Positions 11,354 through 21,113 are shown, numbered from the stretch's first letter. The stretch is DNA of 64,000 bases from Breviolum minutum Mf 1.05b.01 (GCA_000507305.1 DF239118.1:135157-199156), one strand, 5' to 3'. The notes: a model not told the origin generated them from the letters alone. Made by a program: numbers and translations.

Positions 11354-11460
11354 TACCCCCTAGAAGTTTAACATAACCCCTGATGGTTGGAAGACCAAGC
11401 CTTTCCTTTTGGGTTTCGGCCCTCGGCCTATTTTCAGGGTCGAACTGTGAAACTTCCGTA
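11354..11460. mobile_element. Family A foldback element, copy 3
   Basis: TAGAAGTTTAACATAACCCC at left; CGAACTGTGAAACTTCC at right; internal TTGGAAGACC, TTTCCTTTTGGG and CCTATTTTCAGGG match other copies. Confidence 0.6.
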
Positions 11461-11739
11461 TCCATGACAACCAAGGAGCCCAGAATGCTCAAGCCAAAGC
11501 CCTGGACATGACAGCCACATTGGGCTGTACAGCCAATGGATTGGGGGCAGTGAATTTTAGGAAAAAAGAACAGTCTGGTTGTGTGAAACGTTCCCTTCAA
11601 AGTCTCAATACACCAAATAAATATTTGAAAATCAACTCTTTATATTTAAGTTGTGCTTCTTTTCAGTGGGGTCCTTTATTGAAAAGCTTTTTTTCGGCTA
11701 AGAATTGGTGTTAACTGGATTCTGAATAGATGGTATGCC

Positions 11740-11982
11740 GTGGAATCATATCAAGGGCCAGTCTGGAAATCGCGTATCGATAGGATTGACGGGTGTTGGG
11801 TTGCCCAGTGGGCACAGTCAGATCACACGAATGACAAAGTGATGGGATATGTCGGATATGTGACCCTTGCATGTCACACTGCTTCACAATATATTTCAGA
11901 ATTGACTGTATGTCAGCAGGTTTCAAATTCTCTGGCAGTATATATGTCAAATGGATGTCAAATACAAAGAGTTCATTTGTGA
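11740..11982 (+). CDS. Hypothetical ORF, 80 residues
   Basis: Starts at an ATG and reads ESYQGPVWKSRIDRIDGCWV and on to VHL at TGA. Balanced composition. The overlapping plus frame 11871-12194 is less protein-like. No motif recognised. Confidence 0.3.
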   Translation: MESYQGPVWKSRIDRIDGCWVAQWAQSDHTNDKVMGYVGYVTLACHTASQYISELTVCQQVSNSLAVYMSNGCQIQRVHL

Positions 11983-12137
11983 ATAAATGTCAGAATATGA
12001 AATGTGTGAATATCAATTCAGCTTTATTTCTCATCATTTACGGATACAGATGGATTCCTCAGAAGACTAGTCCTATGTCAAGTAGATGCCGTATGTCCAC
12101 AAGAGTTCTCCGACTCAAAAACCCCTCGATACCTCTT

Positions 12138-12335
12138 TCAAGGACCAACAACAAATTTCATTGCAGTGCTTGTAGAGACTGGAGGAGGAATTGACCTCAA
12201 AAACATCACAACTTGCGCCGAAAAATCTTGGTTCTTCAACAGGCTAGCTAGAAGAAGCAATTGGTTTTTCTTTGGTTTTGTTGTTTTTTGAATGTCCAAA
12301 CTGCATTTGGAATGATGATCGTTCGGTAGATTCAA
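12138..12335 (-). CDS. Hypothetical ORF or terminal exon
   Basis: Reads LDIQKTTKPKKNQLLLLASL, then DFSAQVVMFLRSIPPPVSTS, ending GP at TGA 12138. The lysine-rich then leucine-rich make-up is protein-like. No family recognised. Confidence 0.3.
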   Translation of the reverse strand: MNLPNDHHSKCSLDIQKTTKPKKNQLLLLASLLKNQDFSAQVVMFLRSIPPPVSTSTAMKFVVGP

Positions 12336-12623
12336 TAGACATGGGAGAGAATTTATGCACTCATTGGACTAAGCAATCCTCACCAACTTGCAACAAGACT
12401 TCAAAATTGTTTTTTGTCAGTTCAAACAAATAGGTTTGCTCTGTGACCAGGTGTTGCTCTGTCTGTGTCGGTTCGAAATGAAACAAGTCAATCCATTTCA
12501 TGTTTGGTTTCGTCAATTTGAGCCGTTCAGCCGTTCAAACACATGTCAGTGTTTTATCTTCATTCCTGTTTGTCTGTGCAAGAATCTATATGGTGATCAC
12601 CTAAGAGACGATATTAAACACTC

Positions 12624-12999
12624 TTGATGTCTCAAACTGGCTCAACTGGTAACACTCAGAAGAGACCAAAACATCAAAAGGAACTTCACCACTGTTGGGT
12701 GTCAGAACGAAACGAAAGAAAGACGCAACTCGTCTTGTTTGGATCGTTGTTTGACAAATGCATTTCAAATAACGGTATGCATTTTTGCAACGACTCGGAC
12801 AGTGTGGAACCTTGCCGCATCAGCAAAGCTACAGCAACGAAAAAAAGAGCTTGCAAATAACTATCATGGATATCACGCTATAGATGATTTCATCCAATAT
12901 CATCCAATGAACAAATATATCAAACACCTCACAAAAAAAAACAAAGGTTTGTTCAAAAAAAACTTGTGCCTCTTCACTGATGCAAAACACTGCCCTTAA
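12624..12999 (+). CDS. Two-exon hypothetical small basic protein
   Basis: Exon 1 (12624-12774) begins MSQTGSTGNTQKRPKHQKEL and ends at a GTATGC donor. A 28-nt interval (12775-12802, ends GGACAG) changes frame correctly into exon 2 (12803-12999). Exon 2 reads NLAASAKLQQRKKELANNYH and ends at TAA. About 115 residues in total, strongly basic. Each segment is more protein-like than its competing frames. The intron is very short and the acceptor lacks a pyrimidine tract; cDNA would settle it. Confidence 0.35.
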
Positions 13000-13101
13000 A
13001 CATCTTCAAAACAGGAACCATTCGGCCCCATAGGAAAGGCCGCAGGAATCAGGAACTGTGGGTTTGGGTGGTGCCCCGCTGTTCCAAGGGCTACTGTTCA
13101 C

Positions 13102-13411
13102 TCAGCCCTTAATGCCGCTGTATTGCCGCAGTTGTTTCAAAGAGGCCTTCACACGTTCTTCCTGCGTCAAAAACTATCAGAACTACTATCTCAGTGAAAT
13201 TTACATAATAAGTGCCGCCAAAGGAAAAAAAATCTCGGAAATTTCAAGTTTTGAATCTATTCACATCTATATAAGTCAAATGGAGATTTCATTTCTGATG
13301 TTTTCTTTTTTAATGCTTGATCATGCATTGGATCAACTTAACTAACCACTGTCCATTTGGCTGGATTCCCATGAGGATCATCCAGGTCAAAATCTCCAAC
13401 GGAATCAATTA
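13102..13411 (-). CDS. Two exons of a minus-strand gene (C-terminus)
   Basis: Exon 13347-13411 follows ACATTACAG and reads IDSVGDFDLDDPHGNPAKWT to a GTTAGT donor. A 185-nt intron ends TGACGCAG. Exon 13102-13161 then reads EERVKASLKQLRQYSGIKG and stops. Both junctions are phase 0, and the D/E/K/G-rich composition in one frame only supports coding. Another candidate exon is 13824-13852 (VIDQPMNLK, GTATGT donor). It may continue the 14.1-14.8 kb gene or be separate. Family unknown. Confidence 0.45.
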
Positions 13412-13414
13412 CTG

Positions 13415-13626
13415 TAATGTAGCCATGGGAACATCCACCATTTTGATGGTATTTACCAGGAAAGATGGGCTTTTTCATGGGCTATGTTAGTTTCAGGGAT
13501 TTTCAGGGAGGGTAATTTCCCTGAAACTAAGAGCAAAAGCACCTGAAAAATGGATGGTTGGAAGATTAGTTTCCTTTTTGGGAAGGCGGCCTATTTTCAG
13601 GTGCTATGTCTGTTAGTTTCAGGAAG
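13415..13626. mobile_element. Composite repeat: element joined to family A, copy 1
   Basis: The left part (13415-13512: GCCATGGGAACATCCACCAT, TTTACCAGGAAA, ending TTTCAGGGAGGGTA) abuts a family A element (13511-13626). The same two-part arrangement occurs at 14798-15024, so the pair probably spread or duplicated as a unit. Confidence 0.6.
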
Positions 13627-14070
13627 GCCATATTCCCTCCCCAGTCGGCACTTTTTTGAGAGGATGATATATTCCTTTTCCGGTGGAAAATATGGACTCG
13701 TTTCCCGGAGGGGCATTTAAAAAAAACATGTTCAAACAAAAAATCCTCCTCTGATTTCAACTTGCTGCATTTTTTTACAAGACGGTCCTCGTGACTTTCC
13801 AAAACCTACCTCTTGAAACATACCTCTTGAGGTTCATTGGCTGGTCTATGACCTCAGTAAAATAAAAGATGGAAAACACCTTTGACAGAACAAACTGAAC
13901 CAGAAAAAAATCCTCAACATCATTTAGTGATGGTTGATAAATATATCAAGTATACTTAATGTATATGTCACAATTGTCACATATGTACATAATTCCTCTG
14001 AATTTGTTTTTATTCACATTTAGATATATATAATATATATATGTAGGTATTTGCCCCTACCTTTCCCCCT

Positions 14071-14815
14071 TCAAAACTCAGGGCTCTCCTTGGTTGGTGC
14101 TGCTTCCAACTTCACTCGAGTCATCTCCATCTCTTTCAGTGCCTCATCGACCAGGAGTGCCACGTGCTTCGTGATGGCTGATCGTTTACTACCATGAGAT
14201 ATATATATATAGGTAGGATATATACTACCATTTTCTATGGCTTTGGGTTGGAATTCCATTTACAAAAAAATCTCCAACAAAAATGGAGCTGATCCGTTTC
14301 AAATGTTCAAGTTAGATTTGAGATTCCTGGCCCCTCAAATTCTTGAGACACGAATCTTTGTTTGCTCTCCAAGACACTTTGGGAAATTGCGCTGCCTGCT
14401 GCGTTGACCGGACCCGCCACAGAATTCACGAGTATGCATTCAAATCCCAACCCTCAACATATGTAAACATATCCACAACTTGTTCTCTAAAGCCAACTTA
14501 ATCGTAACTTAGCACACCCCTCTTGAACCCTTTAAAAGAATATGTACATATACATATGCATATGCATACATATATAATGTACATACATATCATATGTATA
14601 TAAATATATAATATACATATACATACATTTGTTTCCAGTGCAAAAAAGCGCCATGTCATCCCGCGTTTCGCTGCACATCAAAAAATGATCATCTTTCAAG
14701 TCCCCCGGTCCGTCACCTCGATCCGCGAACGTGTCACGTAGTCGATTTCCCCCGGCTTCACGGCTGCATTGGCTGCGTCAATGCCCTCAGGGCGGGTGGT
14801 AACCACCATAGCCAT
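14071..14815 (-). CDS. Multi-exon hypothetical gene with N-terminal exon
   Basis: Exon 1 begins at ATG 14815, reads MAMVVTTRPEGIDAANAAVK and continues GEIDYVTRSRIE to a GTGACG donor (exon end 14717). A second segment (about 14334-14452) reads VNSVAGPVNAAGSAISQSVL. A third (14071-14177, after GATCAG) reads ITKHVALLVDEALKEMEMTR and ends ESPEF at TGA 14071. All three are rich in A, E, K and V in one frame. The donor of the middle exon is unclear (AAA|GTGTCT gives the right phase). The start codon lies at the edge of the composite repeat. Family unknown; it could run on into 13102-13411. Confidence 0.4.
14500..14640. repeat. A+T-rich tract of TATA/CATA words
   Basis: Long run of ATACATAT and TATATA units; probably intronic between the exons on either side. 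Confidence 0.7.
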
Positions 14816-15024
14816 GGGAAATCAATCCACCATTTTTGATGGGAAATTTACCAGGAAAAAAAATGGGATTTTTCCATGGTTTTATGTTAAATGTTAGTTT
14901 CAGGGATTTTCAGGGAGGGTAAATTTCCCTGAAACTAACAGCAAAAGAACCTGAAGAATGGATGCTTGGAAGACTATAGTTTCCTTTTGGTTAGGGGCTT
15001 CCTGACAGGTGCTATCTTAGTTGT
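14798..15024. mobile_element. Composite repeat, copy 2
   Basis: Left part GCCATGGGAAATCAATCCAC...TTTACCAGG, then a family A element (14918-15024) whose right end is degraded (GCTATCTTAGTTGTG). Compare 13415-13626. Confidence 0.6.
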
Positions 15025-15288
15025 GCTGAGGTGGAAATTTATATTTGCAAGAAGTGTCATGTTCTTAATGATGATTAAGTATCTTTCTGAAAAATAGTGA
15101 TTTAGAACATTTGAATCCTATACATTTATGTTATACATGTTGAAGCTGCCTCAACATGAAGAGATGCTAGAAGAACTATCACAACGTGGCTTGTTTTGTC
15201 ACGAATGTTTGTGTTGATACTTGCAGTTCTTCTTCGAATGATCTGGGAAGTTCAATCCACCAGTCTTTCCGTTTCAGGTTGAATTCAG

Positions 15289-15383
15289 GTATTCACAGGT
15301 ATTCACACCCCAATGAAGCGGAGGCTGCAATTTCACAAGGAAACCTCACTACAAAAAGATCAGCTGACATCTCAAGGTGACTC
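15289..15383 (+). CDS. Possible terminal exon
   Basis: ATTCACAG precedes two competing protein-like frames: NEAEAAISQGNLTTKRSADI and MKRRLQFHKETSLQKDQLTS. The second ends QGDSK at TAA. The plus strand is favoured; frame unresolved. The nearby GTATTCACAG repeat makes the acceptor ambiguous. Confidence 0.3.
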
Positions 15384-15783
15384 AAAATAAATCAGTAAAG
15401 ATGCGACAAAACTGTAAGAGTTGATGTTTGAAGCCACTAATCCTTGGAAACATCCGTTTTTTTCGGGGACTGGCCCCACCATCACCTTGATTGATCACAA
15501 CTCTAAATCCCCAAAGTCCAAATCACAGGAGTTTCGGTGCTTCTGGTGTGTTCTCTTGTTCCATTCTGTTGTTGGTTGTCTATCTAGATTGATTTATCCA
15601 ACTCTGAATTCCGAGTCATGACTTTTCTGATGTTCCACTAAATCATGTTCCTTGAGGATTTCAATTACTAAAAGTCAAGTGTTTGTGAAAAAGTATTGAT
15701 TTTTTCATTGTTTTTTTGCCATGTTCCGAATCACCTCATTACCACCCTTCCCTTGAAACCCACAAGTTTAGTTTGCTTTCCAG

Positions 15784-16044
15784 GCCGGCCTGCATGTAAC
15801 TCGGGCGCACCAATTGAAAGTCAGGACGTCCGGAGCCTGTGCCGGCCCAAGCGCTCGGTACCAAAGCCAAACCTCGGTCGAATTCCCAAAATTTGAGGGA
15901 AGTCTAGGTGGGCCCCCCGTCACCATCGTTATAAATGGAGTGATAACAGGCCCCCAAAAAAATTGGCCGAAAATAAATGGGTTTAACTGGGGGAAGAAAA
16001 CCTACTGCATAGGGGCCGCGGACCCCTCCACTTGTAGCTGGTGA
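15784..16044 (+). CDS. Exon-like ORF after a good acceptor
   Basis: GTTTGCTTTCCAG, a canonical pyrimidine-rich acceptor, is followed by AGLHVTRAHQLKVRTSGACA and an open frame of 87 codons to TGA 16044. A GTGGGC donor at about 15908 would shorten it. The G+C-rich centre leaves other frames open too. Confidence 0.3.
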   Translation, partial: AGLHVTRAHQLKVRTSGACAGPSARYQSQTSVEFPKFEGSLGGPPVTIVINGVITGPQKNWPKINGFNWGKKTYCIGAADPSTCSW

Positions 16045-16261
16045 TGGGGTCCCACCTTGTACCTCCTGACAAAAAAAACATGACTTTGGCCCAAAGAAGT
16101 CACCTTTCCAAAACACACTTGCTAGTGAATGGAGCAGATGCGAATCAAAAGTGTTCTGATGTGATTCAAGTCATTCAGACATGAACAAAAAAAAACATGA
16201 AATTTCATGGAAAACCCCAATTTTTTCCGCAGGAAAATCAAGTCTGAACAATACGTTTTTT

Positions 16262-16525
16262 TTACCAAAAACAACTTAACAACTGAAAACGTCGATTTAA
16301 TCTCAAGAATTTTCCCGTCAAGTCTCCGAGCGCCAATCCCACCAGAATTGCCATCATCGGCGTCTCGTTGGTGTTTCCATGCTTCCCATCTCTGTCAGAT
16401 GCTTCCTTCGCATGAAGAGCCACACGTGGGGTGGCTCGGGTGGTATGTTCAATACCACCCAGGGGTGCCACAAAGACAGAAGTGAAGGAGACCGCCACAG
16501 CGCACAGAACGACAAGGCGTAGCAT
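16262..16525 (-). CDS. ORF with signal peptide and transit-like N-terminus
   Basis: From ATG 16525 it reads MLRLVVLCAVAVSFTSVFVA, a classic hydrophobic signal peptide. Next come P-L-G-G and an S/T/R/A-rich stretch (TTRATPRVALHAKEA). This resembles the bipartite leader of plastid proteins in algae with complex plastids, where a phenylalanine follows the cleavage site; plain secretion is the alternative. After it comes a hydrophilic stretch and a short hydrophobic run (MMAILVGLALG). The 3' end is probably an intron read-through. The plus strand has a rival exon ending at a strong donor (GAG|GTAAGT, 16532). Confidence 0.35.
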   Translation of the reverse strand: MLRLVVLCAVAVSFTSVFVAPLGGIEHTTRATPRVALHAKEASDRDGKHGNTNETPMMAILVGLALGDLTGKFLRLNRRFQLLSCFW

Positions 16526-16749
16526 GGGGAGGTAAGTTAAGGGTCTTGACGGCAGGCGGGGTTTTCACCACAGTTCTGAGCAACGAAACGGCTGTTTCAA
16601 TCGGGAAAGGATTTGATTTCACCTTCACTTGAGGATCACGTTCATGAGTTCATTAGTCTATTCACCTCGTCATTGTGAAGTATCGAAAACAAATCCAGTC
16701 ACATCAATGCAATTGCTGATTTGCTAAAAAAGGCGTTTGGAATGGTTGA

Positions 16750-16935
16750 ATGTCAGAGAAGAAATTCATGAACACGATGTCTCCTTCATCCAAAACAATC
16801 ATCTATCAGATTCAAGATCATTCTGATTGTCCTCATCCTTTCAAGTTAGCTCCGAAAAAGGCACCGAAGTTTTCCCGAAAAATCCTTTTTGTTGCCCGGG
16901 CCATCGAACCAGGTGTGATAGATCACATGTTGTGA
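16750..16935 (+). CDS. Hypothetical ORF, 61 residues
   Basis: Starts at ATG, MSEKKFMNTMSPSSKTIIYQ, with a lysine-rich middle (KLAPKKAPKFSRK) and end GVIDHML. Protein-like; no splice evidence. A second plus ORF follows at 17287-17475 (SFKKNGPVTTIFQAILRCYK), possibly the same gene. Confidence 0.3.
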   Translation: MSEKKFMNTMSPSSKTIIYQIQDHSDCPHPFKLAPKKAPKFSRKILFVARAIEPGVIDHML

Positions 16936-17286
16936 GCCACAACCCCAAGTTCAACAACAGCGGAGTCCTCAGGTTTTCGCAGGGTTGGCCGGGTTTTTTG
17001 TTGGTGGAAGTAAGTTGGGGAGTGATTCACTGTTCACTCTTTCTTCTGTAAAAACGCTTCAAACCTGTAAACATCAAGATGCTAACAATTTGAATCATAT
17101 AATGACATAATAACTTAACTAATGCCTATTAAACATGAATACATGCTAGAAATAAACAAAAAACAACCGTAGAACCAAAAACTTACGACTTATGACCATT
17201 TTCAAAACCAAAACCGAGTTTCACCTTGAACCTTGGATTTGTTTCAAGGTGAAGCAGCTCACGATGAAGGATATATCTGAAAAAGA

Positions 17287-17475
17287 ATGGTATCTTTTAA
17301 GAAAAACGGGCCAGTAACTACAATTTTCCAGGCAATTCTCAGATGCTACAAGAATGTTGGTTTAGGTTGCGGGAAATCCTCGAACATGAATTCTGAATGG
17401 TCAACTCTTCCCATCGTCGTACCAGCTTTCGATGGCTGCCAAAACATGAAGAAATCAAATGCAAATACAGCCTAA
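17287..17475 (+). CDS. Hypothetical ORF, 62 residues
   Basis: ATG start, ending SNANTA. An internal CAATTTTCCAG|GCAATT could be an acceptor. Composition is acceptable; family unknown. Confidence 0.25.
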   Translation: MVSFKKNGPVTTIFQAILRCYKNVGLGCGKSSNMNSEWSTLPIVVPAFDGCQNMKKSNANTA

Positions 17476-17759
17476 GCTACGGACTAAATGCAAGGTGCTG
17501 GAGAGTTTTTTTGGGTTCACAGCCGGTTTTTGCAGTTTGCGTTTGCAGTCATGTTCTGACTGAATCTTCGTACACTAAACCAATAGAACCACAACTTTTT
17601 ACAAAACTCAGCATGGCTACAAGTGACCCACCCATTTGGAACTAACATGGACCGTTCTTCAGAAAGCCTGTTCATTCCAACACTCTGAAGTACTCTCACT
17701 CTGAAGGTCCAAAAAAATACCATCACACGGTTGGTTCCCCAAAATTCTTCTAAGACACA

Positions 17760-17860
17760 GTTGATGGAAGAAATCCGGCTAACCAGTTGATATGAAGAAT
17801 ATCTCATTCTTCATAAGGTTTCATAGATACCAGGTGGTTAGCCGGATTTCTTCCATCAAC
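17760..17860. mobile_element. Family E MITE with perfect 26-bp inverted ends
   Basis: GTTGATGGAAGAAATCCGGC...TAACCA (17760-17785) is an exact reverse complement of 17835-17860. The centre is itself palindromic (TATGAAGAAT / ATTCTTCATA). Length 101 bp, no coding capacity. Related ends lie at 20455-20487 and 62022-62114. Confidence 0.8.
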
Positions 17861-17864
17861 GGTA

Positions 17865-18062
17865 ACGCTCACCAAAATGGATCAAAATCTGTCCATACAC
17901 CATGAAACAGTGCAGGATCCCCCGACATCTCTTTCAAACGGATGACTTCCACCGCAGCCTGCGAGAGTCTTCTCGCAAAACGCCAAGTACTATTGGGTGT
18001 CGGGGGTAACTAAGGTGACTATGAAAGTGTGAAAGGCGGAAAAAGGCGATAGTCTGGGAAAC
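17865..18062. ncRNA. Candidate structured RNA (or a coding exon)
   Basis: CCCCCGACATCT (17919-17930) pairs with GGGTGTCGGGGG (17995-18006) with two G-U pairs. Inside is a 7-bp hairpin TGCGAGA/TCTCGCA with loop GTCT (17960-17977). Downstream GACTAT (18017-18022) pairs with ATAGTC (18049-18054), followed by GGGAAACCC. No known RNA family matches. A minus-strand exon reading (FCEKTLAGCGGSHPFERDVG, after CCCAATAG) and a plus reading compete, so the pairing may be incidental. Confidence 0.25.
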
Positions 18063-18162
18063 CCCGTAGAAGGACAATTTCACCTATGAAAATTATCATA
18101 TGTTATCATTTTAATGAACGTAGTAGCTGTGTTTTGATATGGCTGCAATGTGACCTCAAATC

Positions 18163-18982
18163 TTGCGGCTGCATATTGCAAAAAAGCTTGGGACACCTAA
18201 ATACTACATAAAAGTGAAAGAAGTATTCCTTGGAAAACCCATCACCTGGGATACCACAAACAAAGTACACCCTGCACCATTTCTTTCATTTTTCCAAGTA
18301 CCAAGGGTTCCTCAAATCCAAGTAGGTGCAACTTCAACGGATTTCCTAGAAACAAATGACCTCAATTTTTTGAGGTGATTTGTTGAAGTATCCCACCTAC
18401 CACTTCAGCCTATTTTCTAAAGAAAACTTCAACCGATTTTGTGCAACTCAAAAAAATGGGCCAAAACCCGACATCCCAAAAATCACGCACCTCCCCTTGA
18501 CACATCGCACGAATCTCAAGAGCACGGCGGGCTGCCAGATTGGCAGACCTCAACTGGTGGCCGTAGTTGCCAACCAACCCCACAAAATCTGGAGGAAAAT
18601 ATGTCGTTTCTGTTGGTTAAACATCTATTAATATCCAGTTTTTAGGTTGACACCTCAAATTTTGAGTACCTCAAATCTTTTTGGTTTGAAGCTCTCTTGT
18701 AAATTGGGCGGCACCTTCTTCTCCAAAGTTTTTGAGGGGAAGTTCAATGAAAACATAACCAAAAAACAAACATGGCGCAGTACTTGGGTATTCCCCGACC
18801 CTGTATGTGTGAAGGATTCCAAACAATTCCGCATGTTCCATTGGAAATTGGATTGTTTGTTCATAATTCATGGCTCCTACCGACTGGGCCCCCAAAAAAG
18901 CTATCAAAAACATCCTTTAAGGTTTGATGGGGAAACCTCAAAGATTCACAAAACATCCCAAAAAAGCCCAACGAAAACATAA
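18163..18982 (+). CDS. Multi-segment hypothetical gene or decayed gene
   Basis: Segment 1 (18163-18378) reads AKKLGTPKYYIKVKEVFLGK. Segments 2 and 3 share one frame from 18380 to 18982, about 200 codons with a single TAA at 18629. That TAA lies in a 30-nt GT-AG interval (18616-18645) which keeps the frame. Segment 3 reads GGTFFSKVFEGKFNENITKK and ends SQKSPTKT. The strand is rich in A and C, which lowers stop frequency, so length alone is weak evidence. Segment 1 ends inside a foldback element (18322-18400). Confidence 0.3.
18322..18400. mobile_element. Foldback element H
   Basis: GTAGGTGCAACTTCAAC and ACAAATGACCTCAA at left face TTGAGGTGATTTGTTGAAG and CCCACCTAC at right; a near-complete palindrome of about 79 bp. 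Confidence 0.5.
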
Positions 18983-19281
18983 ATTAAATACCGGGTGATT
19001 CAAAGTGGCCCTTTCTATTCCCCCAGGGAGGTCACTTAACCTTTGAATGGGGTTAAGTGAACCATCCCAAAAAGGTCACAAAGAATTGTCAGGTCCAAGT
19101 TTCTTAAATGTACCACACCTTGATAATTTCAGACACATTCACATTCACCCCCCCTTTCCACCTTGAAGCTGCTTCCGCATATTTGGCTGCTGACAAAGCA
19201 ATCTCATAGCCTCGGAGCATCACGGGAATGCAGGATTTTATATGGGGTGGAGGTTGGTGGTAAAGCTTTATTTGTCTATCC

Positions 19282-19383
19282 GATAGGATCCATAGGGACT
19301 GGTTTATTTACCTACAAGTACATGAAAACATACTTCTCAACCAAAAATGTGGGTAAATATACCATACACATGGATCCTATGGG
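19282..19383. mobile_element. Family I foldback element, copy 2
   Basis: GATAGGATCCAT...TTTATTTACC faces GGGTAAATATACC...ATGGATCCTATG. It overlaps an open plus frame (19163-19405), which I therefore do not call. Confidence 0.5.
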
Positions 19384-19406
19384 TATGGTGATACTGTCAG
19401 ATTGAT

Positions 19407-19700
19407 CTACTGGGATTTCAGAGTTAAATGAATTATGTTCAAAACAAGTACTTCAAAACAACCACGACATGCAGGGTGTATATCTTCGCTACCAATTGAA
19501 CCGAGTTGCAAAAGATGTGTTTTAAATAGCGATTTTACACAAGAAAAAAATGACAATGACAAGAAATACTTCTTCTTTATTGGAGTTGATGAGTCATTCT
19601 CTGAGAAGTCGTTGTTTTCAAGAACTTCTTGGACAATCTGCAAGCTTCGTCTTTTCCACTCTTGCCTGCCTTGGATGATGTTCTTTGATTCTTTTTCCAC
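19407..19700 (-). CDS. Hypothetical exon/ORF, charged helix
   Basis: Reads EKESKNIIQGRQEWKRRSLQ, then IVQEVLENNDFSENDSSTPI, a strongly charged helix with no prolines, and ends LTLKSQ. Composition is clearly biased towards E, K, Q and N. The plus frame opposite (19435-19770) is less convincing. Next ORF upstream on the same strand: 19870-20193. Confidence 0.4.
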   Translation of the reverse strand: MEKESKNIIQGRQEWKRRSLQIVQEVLENNDFSENDSSTPIKKKYFLSLSFFSCVKSLFKTHLLQLGSIGSEDIHPACRGCFEVLVLNIIHLTLKSQ

Positions 19701-19869
19701 AAGCGTAAAGTCGCCCTTCTATAAACAACCAGGGCTCTATCCAACAGTTTCCAAAAATGACAAATCATAACATACTTGCACCAAACTATCTTCCCCCTTC
19801 ATGTTCAAGGGCCGGAAACAAGTCCAATCATCTTCTTCCAACAATTCAAATCTGGAAATTCCATCATGT

Positions 19870-20193
19870 TCAACACATCTTCAACGACGCATCTGGGGAA
19901 GACGCCAACAAAAAAACATGCCATTCTACTGCTTGATTAATAGGGATTCCAACCAAAATCTTGTTTCTAATCATCCCTAGAACCAAGGATAATTTCGAAC
20001 CCCCCAGACAAACATAGTCCCAAAATGCCCCAACTGCGAACTCCTGCCTGTGTGGTGCACTTTGTTGTGATCCATTTCTGTCGTATCGCTCAACTCCTGT
20101 GGAACATGTAGCAGTTCGCCCATGAAAACTCACCGGTTGTGTAATTATACCCTTGAAATGGTTGGATACCTCAATTCCCTCCCAACTAACCAA
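19870..20193 (-). CDS. Hypothetical ORF, 107 residues
   Basis: Reads GIEVSNHFKGIITQPVSFHG, RQEFAVGAFWDYVCLGGSKL and NQAVEWHVFLLASSPDAS to TGA. Varied composition without low complexity. A GTGAGT donor-like motif inside (about 20129) means the true exon could be shorter. Probably one gene with 19407-19700; family unknown. Confidence 0.4.
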   Translation of the reverse strand: MVSWEGIEVSNHFKGIITQPVSFHGRTATCSTGVERYDRNGSQQSAPHRQEFAVGAFWDYVCLGGSKLSLVLGMIRNKILVGIPINQAVEWHVFLLASSPDASLKMC

Positions 20194-20454
20194 GTACCTG
20201 AAAAATCATGTTTGGAAAACAAACCGGGCCTTTTAAAATGATCCCTTTCAGGGGTGTAAATCTGGACGTCAAATGCTCCAGCTTCAGAAATTCAGCCGTT
20301 GTAGCAGTTGATCCCATGATGTATCAGATCTTATATGCGTATATATATATATATACAGACATATGGTCAGCGCACCCACCAAGACCTACCAATCTCATGT
20401 TCAATGGTACTATCTTACAAATTGTATGTATATATATATATATATCAGGATTGT

Positions 20455-20487
20455 ACCAGGTGGTTAGCCGGATTTCTGAACCAACAA
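20455..20487. repeat. Family E terminal fragment
   Basis: ACCAGGTGGTTAGCCGGATT followed by TCTGAACCAAC matches the right arm of 17760-17860 closely. Confidence 0.55.
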
Positions 20488-20499
20488 TAGTATGAAACC

Positions 20500-21030
20500 C
20501 TATAAAGTCAGAGAAACTACCTAGAAGTAGCAACTACAGCATTTCAGCCATCAAGTACTGTATGTATGCGTTAATACGTGATACAAATTCGTTGGGAACA
20601 AACTTAACACCACCCATAAACAGTGGAAATATTGAAATGTCATCTTTCTATGTCACTCAGCATGTAAAGAAACTCAACCAGGTCAACATCTATAGAAATT
20701 CAGCCCATGATCACCAGTAACCACGGTAGCTTTGAAAAAAATGAACACTCAACATCGCGATGGTCTTGAAAACACAAAACATCAGCAGAATTCGACGAGT
20801 ATATACAGTAATTTAACATTGCTATAGCCTTGACCTTTTTTGTTCAAGTGGACCTAAATGATGACAGTGGAATCGGATGGCATCGGTCGTTTTACCTTGC
20901 CATCATAAGCATTGGATTCTTTTTTGACTCACGAGCGACAAGTTCATGTGAGAAAGTGAATCTGATTTTGAAAAACTGAAGTTTCTTCGGTTTTTGTTGC
21001 CAAGAATATTGTGGTCAAATCATCATAGCC
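20500..21030. other. No supportable gene
   Basis: Unique A+T-rich sequence without good splice or composition signal. Ends at the microsatellite at 21033. Confidence 0.5.
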
Positions 21031-21032
21031 AC

Positions 21033-21079
21033 CACACCAGCACCACCAGCACCAGCACCAGCACCAGCACCAGCACCAC

Positions 21080-21111
<32 letters not shown>
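21033..21111. repeat. (CAGCAC)n/(ATC)n microsatellite
   Basis: CAGCAC hexamers grade into about ten ATC triplets. Confidence 0.95.

Positions 21112-21113
<2 letters not shown>

Noticed and set aside
17919..18062. Group I intron
   Set aside because: A P7-like GACTA/TAGTC pair is present, but there is no convincing P3, P4-P6 or G-binding layout, and no disrupted host gene.
19163..19405. 80-residue plus ORF
   Set aside because: Most of it lies within the family I foldback element at 19282-19383.
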